DNA of 58,830 bases. Origin: Algoriphagus winogradskyi (GTDB lineage Bacteria; Bacteroidota; Bacteroidia; Cytophagales; Cyclobacteriaceae). Below the pieces are notes generated by a model. It had not been told where the DNA came from, did no database searches, and was given only the letters and a program-made list of their open reading frames with translations. Below are positions 1-9,528 of the stretch, piece after piece. The stretch lies in NCBI RefSeq assembly GCF_900182815.1, contig NZ_FXUA01000013.1, forward strand, positions 1 through 58,830, in the 5' to 3' direction. A program made the position numbers and the translations under genes. Position 1 is the first letter of the stretch. Each line of letters opens with the position of its first letter.

Positions 1-337
1 CTGAAGGGAGCGCAAAGGTAAGAGATCATTTCCGACTTCCAAACCCCGCAGCAAAATTAATTTTTTCCGTTTTTCAAACTCTTCCAGAGCAGCTCGCCGC
101 TCTCCCCCGTAACACCGTCTGCGTCGTTTGGGAGTGCAAATATCAGGACTTTTTGTAGAACAACAAGGCAACAATAGAAATAAATGCATAATTCCGGCTA
201 ACTCACTGATTACAAAAGATTAAAATTTTGAAAGGTAAATTTGTCAATCGCAGCTTAGTAAAGCATGTGATGTAAACAGCATATTCTGTTAGAATTGAAT
301 TTGCTGAAAAATTATTTTGCCTTATCAAGAGTTTGAT
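1..337. other. Intergenic region, left edge
   Basis: I see no coding frame here. The left part holds a leftward promoter. Positions 60-160 are richer in G and C than the rest and may be the leader or upstream region of the off-window gene. The part next to porP (about 160-337) is AT-rich, and I see no clear terminator for the porP transcript. Confidence 0.5.
13..43 (-). promoter_or_regulatory. Bacteroidota-type promoter reading off the left edge
   Basis: Read on the minus strand, TACCTTTG (20 to 13) matches the -7 consensus TAnnTTTG. TTTG (43 to 40) lies 19 bp upstream, the usual spacing of the -33 element. Transcription would start near position 6 and leave the window, so a leftward gene should begin just outside it. 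The match is seen directly; activity is inferred. Confidence 0.55.
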
Positions 338-1360
338 TTAATACCTGAAGGTAGGGAGCTCAGGGTAGTACTTTTTTCTTGGGTCTTTGGTGGAAAAAAC
401 ATATCTAACTGAAACTTCATGCGCTCCACCTGAAACTCTTTGACCTAGCTTGGAAATAGAAAAATCGTAGCTATATCCAAAATCCAAACCTGAGTCGAAC
501 TCAACGCCTAGAAGTCCTATTAATGATTCACTATTGGGTAAATTATATTTAGTTGGAAGCCCTCTATACCATAAGCCAATTATCAGAGGCTCAAAATAAA
601 ACTCCGCTCCTATATCAAGTTGATCAAAAGCTCCCTGCTTTTTGTAATTGAAAGCAAAAGCTAAGGATCTCTCTTGGTCAGTATTATTGAAGAAATCATT
701 GATGTATCCAGGCGCAAGGTTAAACCGCATCCCTCCCTGAACGGAATATTTGATTGGCAGGCGGTTCGAATTCACCTCTAAATAACTAATCTGAGGCTCT
801 AATAGGTGAAAGGCAGAAAAACCTAACCAAAACTTTTCCTCATAATATAATAGTCCTGCATTGATGTCGCCTGTACGTAATTGGCTATCCCCAGTAAATC
901 CTTGACCTGGTTCTCCGACAATGACGCCTTTGTCAATATCTAACTGAGTCCCTAGAATAACCTGATCAAAAAGTACATCTCTTGACAACAAGCTGCCTTG
1001 GGCTCCAACATGTAGATAACGCTTTTCCCCTAAACGCAACCTATAACTATAAACAAGACCAATTTCTGAAGTCGTACTCTGGGTGAATGATTCTTTTGCT
1101 CCAGAAATAACAATTCCAATTCCCGAGTTATATTTTTCAGAGAAATAATCAGCATATGCTGTATAAGCTATAAAGCTTTGATCCAACGCTGGCCACTGGT
1201 TTCGGAAATTAACCCCAACACGTGTAAGCTCTGTACTTCCTGCTAAAGCAGGATTTAAATAGAAAGGGTTTGCATAAAACTGAGAATACTGCACATCCTG
1301 ACTTTGTGCCTTCGTTCCCAGAACTAGGAGAATGGAAATGATAAAGCAAATCCTTGTCAT
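338..1360 (-). CDS. PorP/SprF family T9SS outer-membrane protein
   Basis: 340-residue outer-membrane beta-barrel of the PorP/SprF family. A signal peptide (about residues 1-20, ending near AQSQD) is followed by the family hallmark QYSQFYANPFYLNPALAG. The rest is alternating beta-strand sequence rich in Tyr and Gly, with repeated GLLYYEEKFWLG-like and YDFSISKLG segments. In Flavobacterium, SprF is needed to secrete the adhesin SprB; related proteins partner type B sorting-domain cargo. It shares one base (TAATG) with the upstream lectin/PKD gene, whose product carries such a domain, so the pair is very probably a cargo plus its dedicated outer-membrane partner. The family call is firm; the partner role is inferred from context. 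Confidence 0.92.
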   Translation of the reverse strand: MTRICFIISILLVLGTKAQSQDVQYSQFYANPFYLNPALAGSTELTRVGVNFRNQWPALDQSFIAYTAYADYFSEKYNSGIGIVISGAKESFTQSTTSEIGLVYSYRLRLGEKRYLHVGAQGSLLSRDVLFDQVILGTQLDIDKGVIVGEPGQGFTGDSQLRTGDINAGLLYYEEKFWLGFSAFHLLEPQISYLEVNSNRLPIKYSVQGGMRFNLAPGYINDFFNNTDQERSLAFAFNYKKQGAFDQLDIGAEFYFEPLIIGLWYRGLPTKYNLPNSESLIGLLGVEFDSGLDFGYSYDFSISKLGQRVSGGAHEVSVRYVFSTKDPRKKYYPELPTFRY

Positions 1361-3732
1361 TATCTGATCAGTTTGAATTTGCCAGACTTTGTGACCTTTT
1401 CCCCATCTGTGGCCACCGCATCATATCTATAAACGTAAAATCCAGCATCCAATAGCTTTTCGTCAAGTTTCCCGTCCCAGCCAGGAGTATTCAAGTCGTC
1501 AGTTTGAAAAATCAAATCCCCCCAAGAATTAAAAATCATGAGTTTGCCGGAAACAAGTCCTTTGAATTTTGGTACAAAGAATTGGTTAGAACCATTTAAA
1601 GGAGTGAATCCAGTGGGGAACATTACTCTATAGCTTCGGATAATAGAAACTCTTTGAGTTATTGATGCTTCACAGCCCCACATATTAGTGACAGTTAACA
1701 CTACATCAAAATCACCTTTTTTCCCAAAAACATGAGTTGGGTTTTTCTCAGTTGAAACTGATCCATCTCCAAAATCCCAACTCCAGCTTTGTGCGCCATT
1801 GGGCGATAAGTCTCTAAATTGAAATTCATCGTCAGGAAAAAACCCACCATCTTCTTCTCCCTTAACCCCAGTTCCTTTTATTTCAAATGCGAAATTTGCT
1901 ATCAACTCCTCTTCAAGAATAACTACTTGTATTGGCTCAGGAGATGAATAACAATCTAAGTCTGCATGCTTTATTTGAAGTTGATATTCACCAGAAGCTG
2001 AGATCTCCTTCATTTCATCATCCAAATATGTTAGGCCTCCACCAGAAAGCTTGTAGTCAAAAGTAAAAGGATCGTAATTCAATATGCTGCTAGTAACATC
2101 TACAGATTCCCCAGGAACACAACCAACAACAGGTGATTCGAAATCAAAATCAGGAAACTCTGGAAAACTCACCAAAATAGAATTGGATATCGCAGGGCAG
2201 TTTTTACGATTGTATGCTTTCACTAGGTAAACTCCCGCAGTACTCACATTGTATTTCTCAGATTGAGCACCCTCAATTAATTCATCGTCTTTATACCACT
2301 CATACCTCTCATAAATTTCACCTCCTTTAGAAGTGAAAGACACGGATTCTCCACCGCACAACCTTACTTCTTCTACGATCTCAGGATTTCCTTCTTCAAA
2401 TATATTTATCGGATCTGGTGATTCTTGAATTTTTAAAGTCATTGCATTTCCCGTGGAGCTTTTTCCATAGGTATCGGTAATGGTATAATATACGGTGACA
2501 CTTTGATCAGTAAATCCTTCATTTGGAAAGAAGGTAAATTCGCCGCCATCTGTTCCCGCCTTGAAAGTGCCTTGTGGCAATTCCAAAACTCGATTCTCTT
2601 CACGACATTTACCTTGTGCGCAGATATCGTCACTTTCCTCTTCAATATCTTCTAGCGATGCATAAAACTGCAGACATCTTATTTCACTATTCTCATTTGG
2701 TAAAACCACCTCTTCATCGGTTATGTAAAAAGTGTTTTCCTGACCTTCACAAGAGGCAAAATCTGAAAAATCAACTCCAGAAGGATTTTTCAGACCTTCT
2801 TCATTTGAAACTTCGACAACCAGATTTCTTATCTCATGAATATTAGTTTCTCCTCCTGTTGATGCAGCAAATCCAATTTTTAAGTTTTTCGGAGCCTCAT
2901 AAGGAAATGGAATCCCAGGAAAAATAGTGATGGTCCTTGGCTCATTTGCAATGGTAGTAACTACCATTTCCAGTTTAAGCAGGTAGCCAACCCCATTTGG
3001 GTTTGGTTCTAATTCAAAAAATACTTTACGATAGCCCGGCAAAGCAGGGTCAGTCACCCTGCTGGTGCCTTGTCCCCCAGAGCTGAGCGGAAATTGATAA
3101 TCTACCTCTAGTGACAATCCAAGCGGGCCAGTTGGGGGGTCCAAAGTCATTTTCCCAGCCACAAATTCATAGCCATTAAGACCTGACCCATTTTTTCTTA
3201 GAGAAATACTATTAGGATAAAGTCTATTTGATGGTCCTGGAAATCCCCCAATTTTACTTTCAGAGGAATTGCTGAAGTTCCCAAAACTATCAAAACCAAT
3301 CCCTAAATAACCACCGGTCATACCTGGCGTGCTGTTTCTCTGGGCGTAGCCAAAAGATCCTCCGAATCCTCCGGGCTTAAAGTTTTGCACATCTGCGTCA
3401 AATAGAAATACAGTGAGACCATCAGCTCCAGTCCCACCATACATAAAGTATTCAAAAGATGATTTTATTCCATATGCTGGCGAAAAAGGGATATCTATAT
3501 AGATGTATCCGGTTTGCTCTAGTTGTGCTTCTGTCAGCCGGAGCACTCCATCTACCAATTTCGCACTGCCTCCGAAAACAGTTTCTGCACCTAATGACTC
3601 CTGGTCTGCAAACGTTTCACAATAAGGAAATCCAACTTGCGAAAAAGTTTCAACGGTTAACAAGAGAAAGGCAACTAGAAAAAATGTAAGTCTCAATTCT
3701 ACGGCAGGTTTAATGGGTGAGCCAAAATACAC
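1360..3732 (-). CDS. Secreted lectin-like/PKD protein with type B T9SS sorting domain
   Basis: 790-residue exported protein. After a signal sequence (hydrophobic core about 15-30, cleavage after TFSQ) comes a region resembling L-type (legume-like) lectin domains (about 33-310, including GADGLTVFLFDAD and GGYLGIGFDSFGNF). Ig-like or cadherin-like segments follow, with a PKD domain near 640-705 (SWSWDFGDGS, then VFGKKGDFDVVLTVTN). The last 85 residues (FPTGFTPLNGSNQFF, MIFNSWGDLIF, GWDGK, DAGFYVYRY) form the gliding-motility-associated type B C-terminal domain recognised by T9SS. The product should be on the cell surface and may bind carbohydrate. The start is GTG; a TTG at 3694-3696 is an alternative. 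It overlaps porP by one base. Confidence 0.88.
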   Translation of the reverse strand: MYFGSPIKPAVELRLTFFLVAFLLLTVETFSQVGFPYCETFADQESLGAETVFGGSAKLVDGVLRLTEAQLEQTGYIYIDIPFSPAYGIKSSFEYFMYGGTGADGLTVFLFDADVQNFKPGGFGGSFGYAQRNSTPGMTGGYLGIGFDSFGNFSNSSESKIGGFPGPSNRLYPNSISLRKNGSGLNGYEFVAGKMTLDPPTGPLGLSLEVDYQFPLSSGGQGTSRVTDPALPGYRKVFFELEPNPNGVGYLLKLEMVVTTIANEPRTITIFPGIPFPYEAPKNLKIGFAASTGGETNIHEIRNLVVEVSNEEGLKNPSGVDFSDFASCEGQENTFYITDEEVVLPNENSEIRCLQFYASLEDIEEESDDICAQGKCREENRVLELPQGTFKAGTDGGEFTFFPNEGFTDQSVTVYYTITDTYGKSSTGNAMTLKIQESPDPINIFEEGNPEIVEEVRLCGGESVSFTSKGGEIYERYEWYKDDELIEGAQSEKYNVSTAGVYLVKAYNRKNCPAISNSILVSFPEFPDFDFESPVVGCVPGESVDVTSSILNYDPFTFDYKLSGGGLTYLDDEMKEISASGEYQLQIKHADLDCYSSPEPIQVVILEEELIANFAFEIKGTGVKGEEDGGFFPDDEFQFRDLSPNGAQSWSWDFGDGSVSTEKNPTHVFGKKGDFDVVLTVTNMWGCEASITQRVSIIRSYRVMFPTGFTPLNGSNQFFVPKFKGLVSGKLMIFNSWGDLIFQTDDLNTPGWDGKLDEKLLDAGFYVYRYDAVATDGEKVTKSGKFKLIR

Positions 3733-3753
3733 TTTAAACGCATAGAAATAGAA

Positions 3754-3781
3754 AAGCCCTTGATTTAAATATCAAGGGCTT
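3754..3781 (-). terminator. Intrinsic terminator after purA
   Basis: Perfect 11-bp inverted repeat AAGCCCTTGAT / ATCAAGGGCTT with a 6-base loop. On the minus strand it is followed by a T-rich stretch (TTCTATTTCTAT). It lies 20 bp past the purA stop and separates purA from the lectin/porP pair. Confidence 0.85.
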
Positions 3782-3801
3782 AGAATTTAATGTCGCTTGG
3801 A

Positions 3802-5073
3802 TTATCGCATGATTGTCTGGGTACGATCTGGGCCTACGGATACCAGTTTGATCGGAACATTCAATTCTGCTTCCAAATATTCTACGTATTCTTTCAATTC
3901 TGCAGGGAAGTTCTCATAAGAATGAATATTCTCTAAGGAGCAATTCCATCCTTTCATCGTTTTGTAAACCGGAGAAACATCCTGCTCTGTAATCTCAAAA
4001 CTTAGTTTATCAATTTTCTCTCCTGAAGGAAGTACATAATGAGTACAAACTTTGATTTCCTTAAAGATATTCAACACGTCACCTTTCATCATGAATAGCT
4101 GAGTAACTCCATTGATCATAATAGAATAACGAAGTGCAGGTAAATCTAACCAGCCACATCTTCTAGGACGACCTGTGGTACTCCCGAATTCATTCCCTTC
4201 TTTCCGCATGTCTTCACCATCCTTATCGAATAGTTCAGTTGGGAATGGGCCACTTCCAACACGGGTGCAGTATGCTTTGAATATCCCGAAAACTTCACCG
4301 ATTTTGGATGGAGCAACACCTAATCCAGTACAAGCACCAGCAGCCATAGTACTGCTACTTGTCACAAATGGATAGCTACCGAAGTCAACATCCAATAAGG
4401 AACCTTGAGCACCTTCGGCTAGAATTCTTTTTTTGGAATCCAGAGCGTCGTTTACCACATATTCGCTATCGATTAGATTTAAAGTTTTGAAAAACTCAAC
4501 TGCAGCGAAGAATTGCTCTTCCATTCCTGGTAATTCATCCAAAGGATGGCTGTAGAATGAAAGCGTAGTTTTATGCTTAGCAACTAGAGCTTCGTACTTC
4601 TCTTTGAAATCAGGGCTAAGGATATCCCCAACACGAAGTGCGGTTCTTCCAATCTTATCCTGATAAGTTGGTCCAATACCTTTAAGAGTAGATCCGATTT
4701 TCTTATCTCCTTTGGACTGCTCCAAAGCAGCATCCAGCAGTTTATGTGTAGGAATGATAATCGTAGCTTTTTTAGAGATCACTAGATTTTTCATGTAATC
4801 GATGGAGAATTTACCTAATCCATCGATTTCTCTTTTGAGGACGATTGGGTCTAGAACGACACCATTTCCTATAATATTAAGTATCTGTGAGCGAAAAATC
4901 CCAGAAGGGATCTGATGTAAAACGTGCTTAATTCCGTCAAATTCTAAGGTATGCCCAGCATTCGGGCCTCCTTGGAAACGGGCTACAATTTCATACTCTG
5001 GCGCTAATACGTCTACTATTTTTCCTTTTCCTTCATCTCCCCACTGGAGACCTAGAAGTACATCCATCTTCAT
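3802..5073 (-). CDS. purA: Adenylosuccinate synthetase
   Basis: Joins IMP and aspartate using GTP to form adenylosuccinate, the first committed step to AMP; cytosolic. The N-terminal GTP-binding loop LGLQWGDEGKGK, then GGPNAGHTLEF, GPTYQDK and the IMP-site motif GSTTGRPRRCGWLD are all present. The C-terminus ends GPDRTQTI as in other members. An upstream in-frame ATG at 5134-5136 would add 21 residues. I place the start at 5073 because family members begin directly with MK(M/V)DVLLGLQWGDEGKGK, giving 423 residues. Gene order puts it last in a leftward run after fur, STAS and a lipoprotein gene, and a strong terminator follows. Confidence 0.97.
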   Translation of the reverse strand: MKMDVLLGLQWGDEGKGKIVDVLAPEYEIVARFQGGPNAGHTLEFDGIKHVLHQIPSGIFRSQILNIIGNGVVLDPIVLKREIDGLGKFSIDYMKNLVISKKATIIIPTHKLLDAALEQSKGDKKIGSTLKGIGPTYQDKIGRTALRVGDILSPDFKEKYEALVAKHKTTLSFYSHPLDELPGMEEQFFAAVEFFKTLNLIDSEYVVNDALDSKKRILAEGAQGSLLDVDFGSYPFVTSSSTMAAGACTGLGVAPSKIGEVFGIFKAYCTRVGSGPFPTELFDKDGEDMRKEGNEFGSTTGRPRRCGWLDLPALRYSIMINGVTQLFMMKGDVLNIFKEIKVCTHYVLPSGEKIDKLSFEITEQDVSPVYKTMKGWNCSLENIHSYENFPAELKEYVEYLEAELNVPIKLVSVGPDRTQTIMR

Positions 5074-5160
5074 TTGATGTGCGGTCTTATCTGTTACACT
5101 TGACTTTTTGAAGCGTGAAATTTGCGATAAGCCCATACAAAACCAAGAGAAAGGTGGTAA

Positions 5161-6303
5161 TTATTTCTCTTCGTTCAGATTGACATAGTAATAATACATG
5201 ACATCTTCTTCTGGCTGATCTTTGGCACTAAACATCAAACCATATTTGGTATTTATGAAAGTGGTCGATAAATCCTGATTAATTTCTGACAAATTTAGCT
5301 CTCCTACCTTTTTAAAATTTGAATCAAAAACTTCCAAAAAAAGCAACGCATCCTTCTTTCCTTCCCCTTTAACAGCCCTGACATAAACATTGAGATCTTC
5401 AATGAAACTAATCGATCCGAATCTAACTTGATTGCGCCAAGCTTCTTGCCATTCCCATAATAACTCTCCAGAATCAACTTCGTCTTTATAGTTTTCGGGT
5501 CTTCTTTTTTGAGATGGAAAAAACTTGGATTCGAAAGTATATGTATTGTGCAAACCTGAATTTAAATCATAAATTAAAATATCACTAAAACTAGGATAGC
5601 TCACCACTAGTTTATTCCTAAAAACGCTCAGTTGCGGTTCATCGCCCCCTCCTAATGTCAAGCCTTTCCATTTAACATTAAACCTAGTATTATAATAACG
5701 AGAAGAGTCTAAGGCCACTGGCAGATTAAACATGGAATCTTGATCTACACTATATCCAATTACCTTGATTCGGTTTTCATAATCATAGATAAAATATCCA
5801 ATATTATCATTTCTATCCAAACCGGTTAATTCCCGAGATCCTCCAGAAATAGCTAAGGTAGGGTATTCCAAATCTCCAAAAACCCCATATTCTTGTAAAA
5901 ATTTACTAGACACCTCCTCGGTTTGAATCTTCTGTCTGAAAAATTGCTGGCTATTAATGAAAACATTAAATTTTGGTGTACTAAAATAGGTAAATACTGT
6001 ACCTACCCCAGAAGGCCCCTCGGTTTCCATAATATCACCATCCTGAGACCAAGCTGAATCAGCACAAATAAAAATACTGTCCAATGAATGGGCAATTCTA
6101 TTATAAATAGTACCCTTGGTTTTAGAGGAATCAAGAAAAACCATATGATATCCGTCAGAAGTAAGGCCTCCATCCCCTATAAAAAACTCTTTGCGGTCAG
6201 AAACCTCCAATACATAGCCTTGTTCCGAGATTGGCTTCTCAGAACAGGAAAAAGAAATAATTAATAGACAATAAAAGGAACTACATCTTCTTTTTAAACT
6301 CAT
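5161..6303 (-). CDS. Lipoprotein, probably DUF4221 family
   Basis: About 380-residue lipoprotein. The N-terminus has a basic start, a hydrophobic stretch (FYCLLIISFSC) and a lipobox-like Cys. The body consists of repeated beta-strand segments such as KLVVSYPSFSDILIYDLNSG, suggesting a beta-propeller. This arrangement and wording resemble DUF4221 lipoproteins common in Algoriphagus relatives; a second protein of the same style lies at 42294-43472. Function is unknown. I use ATG at 6301-6303; an ATG at 6313-6315 is also possible. Either start lies inside the STAS gene, so the two are translationally coupled. Confidence 0.65.
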   Translation of the reverse strand: MSLKRRCSSFYCLLIISFSCSEKPISEQGYVLEVSDRKEFFIGDGGLTSDGYHMVFLDSSKTKGTIYNRIAHSLDSIFICADSAWSQDGDIMETEGPSGVGTVFTYFSTPKFNVFINSQQFFRQKIQTEEVSSKFLQEYGVFGDLEYPTLAISGGSRELTGLDRNDNIGYFIYDYENRIKVIGYSVDQDSMFNLPVALDSSRYYNTRFNVKWKGLTLGGGDEPQLSVFRNKLVVSYPSFSDILIYDLNSGLHNTYTFESKFFPSQKRRPENYKDEVDSGELLWEWQEAWRNQVRFGSISFIEDLNVYVRAVKGEGKKDALLFLEVFDSNFKKVGELNLSEINQDLSTTFINTKYGLMFSAKDQPEEDVMYYYYVNLNEEK

Positions 6304-6622
6304 CAATTGAATCAAAAACTGTAAAAATATTATTCAGTTTAGTGATAATCAGCAATTTTTTCACATGATCAGAAGGAGCCGTTAGATATACTTCTCCGTC
6401 TTTATTTCTCATTTTAGTAAGCATGGTGATCAAAAGGCCAATCCCGCTGGAACTGATGTAACGTACTTCACTCAGGTCAACTACAAATTTTTTCGCCCCT
6501 TCTTCTATTGCATCTGAAACTACTTCAACCAACTGGGGGCCTACTTCGTCGCCTATCAAATCACCTTGAATAAAAAGGTAATTTGCTGTTTCATCTTTGC
6601 TTGTATTATAAGTCAACTTCAT
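6281..6622 (-). CDS. STAS-domain anti-sigma-factor antagonist-like protein
   Basis: 113 residues, a single STAS domain of the SpoIIAA/RsbV type. The conserved segment VVDLSEVRYISSSGIGLLI contains the serine cluster (57-59) that partner kinases phosphorylate in this family. Such proteins usually release a sigma factor by binding an anti-sigma kinase, but no such kinase or sigma factor is encoded in the window, so the partner is unknown. The 3' end overlaps the following lipoprotein gene. An alternative role is as a STAS module in polar or transport complexes. Confidence 0.88.
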   Translation of the reverse strand: MKLTYNTSKDETANYLFIQGDLIGDEVGPQLVEVVSDAIEEGAKKFVVDLSEVRYISSSGIGLLITMLTKMRNKDGEVYLTAPSDHVKKLLIITKLNNIFTVFDSIDEFKKKM

Positions 6623-6709
6623 AGGGTTACAATTAGTCTATTAAAGGTCATTTGGATTCTCAGCGAAAAAAATACATCTCTACCGGTAATGCGTGGGACA
6701 TACCTGATT

Positions 6710-7183
6710 TTAAGTAATTTCCACTTTTCTATTCTCACAAATCTCTTTAGTACAATTACCATACAAAATTAGAGAGTGGTGAAGTACTTTGAAATTTAAA
6801 ATTTCCCCAACCGTGTTTTGTATATTTTGAATTCTTGGGTCGCAAAATTCTAACACCTTATTACAATCAGTACATATTAAATGATCGTGCTGCTTGTAAC
6901 CATAAGACTTTTCAAACTGCGCTAGATTTTGACCAAATTGATGTTTGGTAACCAAGTCGCACTCGACTAATAGATCTAAAGTATTATAAACAGTAGCCCT
7001 ACTAACTCGGTAATTTTTGTTTTTCATGCTGATGTATAAAGACTCTACATCAAAATGTCCGGTTCGGGAGTAAATTTCTTCGAGGATAGCATATCGCTCA
7101 GGTGTCTTTCTGAGTTTTTTAGTTTCAAGATAAGCTGTAAATATCTTCTTTACCTCTTCGAAGTGGGTTGCATTCAAAGCCAT
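6710..7183 (-). CDS. Fur-family metalloregulator
   Basis: 157-residue transcriptional repressor of the Fur/PerR/Zur superfamily. The N-terminal winged helix includes KLRKTPERYAILEEIY and the recognition-helix segment RVSRATVYNTLDLL. The C-terminal metal-binding and dimerisation part has HDHLICTDC and a second Cys pair (GNCTKEIC), the usual structural zinc site. The sequence alone does not distinguish iron, zinc or peroxide sensing. It lies between relA/spoT (54 bp upstream) and the STAS gene. A TATATTTG element sits just before the start, implying a very short leader. Confidence 0.93.
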   Translation of the reverse strand: MALNATHFEEVKKIFTAYLETKKLRKTPERYAILEEIYSRTGHFDVESLYISMKNKNYRVSRATVYNTLDLLVECDLVTKHQFGQNLAQFEKSYGYKQHDHLICTDCNKVLEFCDPRIQNIQNTVGEILNFKVLHHSLILYGNCTKEICENRKVEIT

Positions 7184-7199
7184 TTGCTGGGTATTTTTT

Positions 7200-7207
7200 C
7201 AAATATA
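7200..7207 (-). promoter_or_regulatory. -7 element TATATTTG before fur
   Basis: On the minus strand TATATTTG matches TAnnTTTG, 17 bp upstream of the fur ATG. No clear -33 TTTG was found at the expected distance. It would let fur be transcribed independently of the RelA/SpoT gene. Confidence 0.35.
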
Positions 7208-7237
7208 ACTTTTGTAAGTAAGAAAAGATTCATTGGA

Positions 7238-9454
7238 TCAATCAAACCTTGAAACCTTTAATATTCCATCAACGTCGACCAAATTTTCGATAAGCTTGTC
7301 TAAGTGCTCAGTACTATGCACATACAACTTAATCGTACCTTCAAAAATGCCTGCATCTGAATCCACTGTGATGGAACGCATATTTACTTTCAGTTCATTT
7401 GAAATCACTTTTGTCACATCATTGATTAGGCCGACCCTATCGGTACCAAGTATCCTCAGGCCAGCAAGGAAAGCTATTTCCTTTTGACTTGTCCACCTCG
7501 CCTTTATCACACGATTTCCATGATTAGAAAGTAATTCGAGAGCATTTGGACAGGAAGTACGATGGATTTTGATCCCCTCATTTACAGTCACAAAACCAAA
7601 AACATCATCTCCAGGGATAGGATTACAGCATTTGGCCAAAATGTAATCGACTACATCCATATCCTCACCTATCAGCAACTGATCATGGTCTGGTCCTTTA
7701 AGACTTTTTATTTCTTTGGTAAAAGACGACTCGTCTCTTACTTTTTCCTGTGTAGACTTGTTCTGGAGTTTCTGGGTTGCTTTAAAATCCTTGAATGATT
7801 TAATCGAAGTTGGGTCAATGGCCCCTATTCCCACTCTGAAATAAAATTCATTGGCAGTTTTAAGTTCAAAATATGCCCGAAGCTTTTCCACAGACTCAGA
7901 ATTGAATTCCATCTTCATCTGCTTCATTTTTCGCTGAACTATTTCTTTTCCGTCCAAAATTGCAGACTTTTTATCCTCTCGGAGCGCATCTTTAATTTTG
8001 GCTTTTGCCCGGGTAGTGACAACATTATTAAGCCAATCTTCTGTAGGCTTTTGCTTGTTGGAGGTAAGTATTTCTACTTGATCGCCATTTTTCAGCTTGT
8101 GGGAAATAGGGACAAGGCGTTGATTAACTTTTGCCCCTATGCACTTCGCTCCTACTTCAGTATGGATCTCAAAAGCAAAATCCAATGCAGTTGATCCAAA
8201 TGGGAGAACCTTTAAATCACCTTTCGGTGTAAATACGAATACTTCATCATGGAAAAGATTTCCGCGAAAATCATCCATGAATTCTATGGCATTCCCGTCA
8301 TTGGACTCCAGCAAGCCTCTTACCTGAGTGATCCAATCGTCTAGTCCAGATGGGCCTTTCGAGTTTTCTTTGTCCTTATATTTCCAATGTGCAGCATAGC
8401 CACGCTCAGCTATTTCGTCCATTCGCTCGGTACGAATCTGCACTTCTACCCATTGACCTGTACCACTCATAACTGTGGTGTGCAATGATTCATAACCATT
8501 CGAACGCGGCGTACTGATCCAGTCCCGAAGTCTATCCGGATTGGGTCGATAAAAATCTGTAACTATAGAATAAACCTGCCAGCAATCGGCCTTCTCACTA
8601 TCTAGATCGCTGTCTAGAATAATCCGTATTGCGAAAAGATCATACACTTCCTCAAAAGGAATCCCCTGCTTTTTCATCTTATTGTAGATAGAGAAAACAG
8701 ATTTTGGCCTGCCTTTGATGGTAAAATCTAACCCAGTTCTATTCAATTCCTCTTCAATTGGTAGAATAAAGCTCCTAATAAACTTATTTCGATAAGATTT
8801 GGATTCATTGATTTTAAAGACAATTTCTTTGTAAGTGGCGGTATCTGTGTATTTCAGATACAAATCTTCCAATTCAGATTTAATGGTATAAAGCCCTAAT
8901 CGGTGAGCTAACGGGGCATAGAGGTACATCGTCTCAGAGGCAATCTTAAGCTGCTTATGCCGTGGCATGCTTGCCAGCGTCCGCATATTATTCAGCCTAT
9001 CTGCAAGCTTTATCAAAATTACACGTACATCATCCGAAAGAGTAAGCAGCATTTTACGGAAATTTTCCGCCTGCTGAGAACTCCCAGACTCGAATACTCC
9101 AGCAATCTTAGTTAAGCCATCAATAATAGTCATTACCTTATAGCCAAACTCCCGCTCTATATCCTCCAACTCCCACTCGGTATCTTCTACAACGTCGTGA
9201 AGTAAAGCAGCTACAATTGAGGTAGTACCCAATCCTATTTCTTCCACACAAACCAACGCTACTTCCAATGGATGGTAGATATAAGGCTCGCCAGATTTAC
9301 GGCGCATATCTTTGTGCGCTTCTAGGGAAACGTTAAAGGCCCTTTTTATCAGTTTGGCATCACCTGGTTTTAGAATAGGCTTAGCCTGTCTCAATAGCCT
9401 ACGGTAGCGTTTGAGTATTTCCTTTCTTTCTACTTCTATGTCGACTTCAATCAT
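7238..9454 (-). CDS. Bifunctional (p)ppGpp synthetase/hydrolase, RelA/SpoT
   Basis: Long RSH enzyme of 738 residues that makes and degrades the stringent-response alarmone (p)ppGpp. In order: HD hydrolase domain (YIYHPLEVALV, ALLHDVVEDTEW, LIKLADRLNNMRTL), synthetase domain (GRPKSVFSIYNKMKKQG, STPRSNGYESLHTTV), TGS domain (VFVFTPKGDLKVLPFGSTALDF cut short here to its start and end features), a zinc-finger-like CCNPIPGDD segment and a C-terminal ACT domain (GTDRVGLINDVTKVIS). The HD residues are intact, so hydrolysis should be active. I choose ATG 9452-9454; a longer frame exists but begins with TTG at 9502 and adds an unconserved tail. Confidence 0.95.
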   Translation of the reverse strand: MIEVDIEVERKEILKRYRRLLRQAKPILKPGDAKLIKRAFNVSLEAHKDMRRKSGEPYIYHPLEVALVCVEEIGLGTTSIVAALLHDVVEDTEWELEDIEREFGYKVMTIIDGLTKIAGVFESGSSQQAENFRKMLLTLSDDVRVILIKLADRLNNMRTLASMPRHKQLKIASETMYLYAPLAHRLGLYTIKSELEDLYLKYTDTATYKEIVFKINESKSYRNKFIRSFILPIEEELNRTGLDFTIKGRPKSVFSIYNKMKKQGIPFEEVYDLFAIRIILDSDLDSEKADCWQVYSIVTDFYRPNPDRLRDWISTPRSNGYESLHTTVMSGTGQWVEVQIRTERMDEIAERGYAAHWKYKDKENSKGPSGLDDWITQVRGLLESNDGNAIEFMDDFRGNLFHDEVFVFTPKGDLKVLPFGSTALDFAFEIHTEVGAKCIGAKVNQRLVPISHKLKNGDQVEILTSNKQKPTEDWLNNVVTTRAKAKIKDALREDKKSAILDGKEIVQRKMKQMKMEFNSESVEKLRAYFELKTANEFYFRVGIGAIDPTSIKSFKDFKATQKLQNKSTQEKVRDESSFTKEIKSLKGPDHDQLLIGEDMDVVDYILAKCCNPIPGDDVFGFVTVNEGIKIHRTSCPNALELLSNHGNRVIKARWTSQKEIAFLAGLRILGTDRVGLINDVTKVISNELKVNMRSITVDSDAGIFEGTIKLYVHSTEHLDKLIENLVDVDGILKVSRFD

Positions 9455-9528
9455 ACAGGAGGAATTTAATACAAAAATGTACAGAGACTCATTTTGTATC
9501 AAATGATAAATATTTTTTTTTGAATGCT

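Noticed and set aside
3754..3781. TTGAT...ATCAA in the purA terminator read as an FNR site
   Set aside because: The half-sites are six bases apart, not four, and the sequence is fully explained as a terminator stem.
9455..9502. Longer RelA/SpoT start at TTG 9502
   Set aside because: The extra 16 residues are not family-like; ATG 9454 gives the normal N-terminus.
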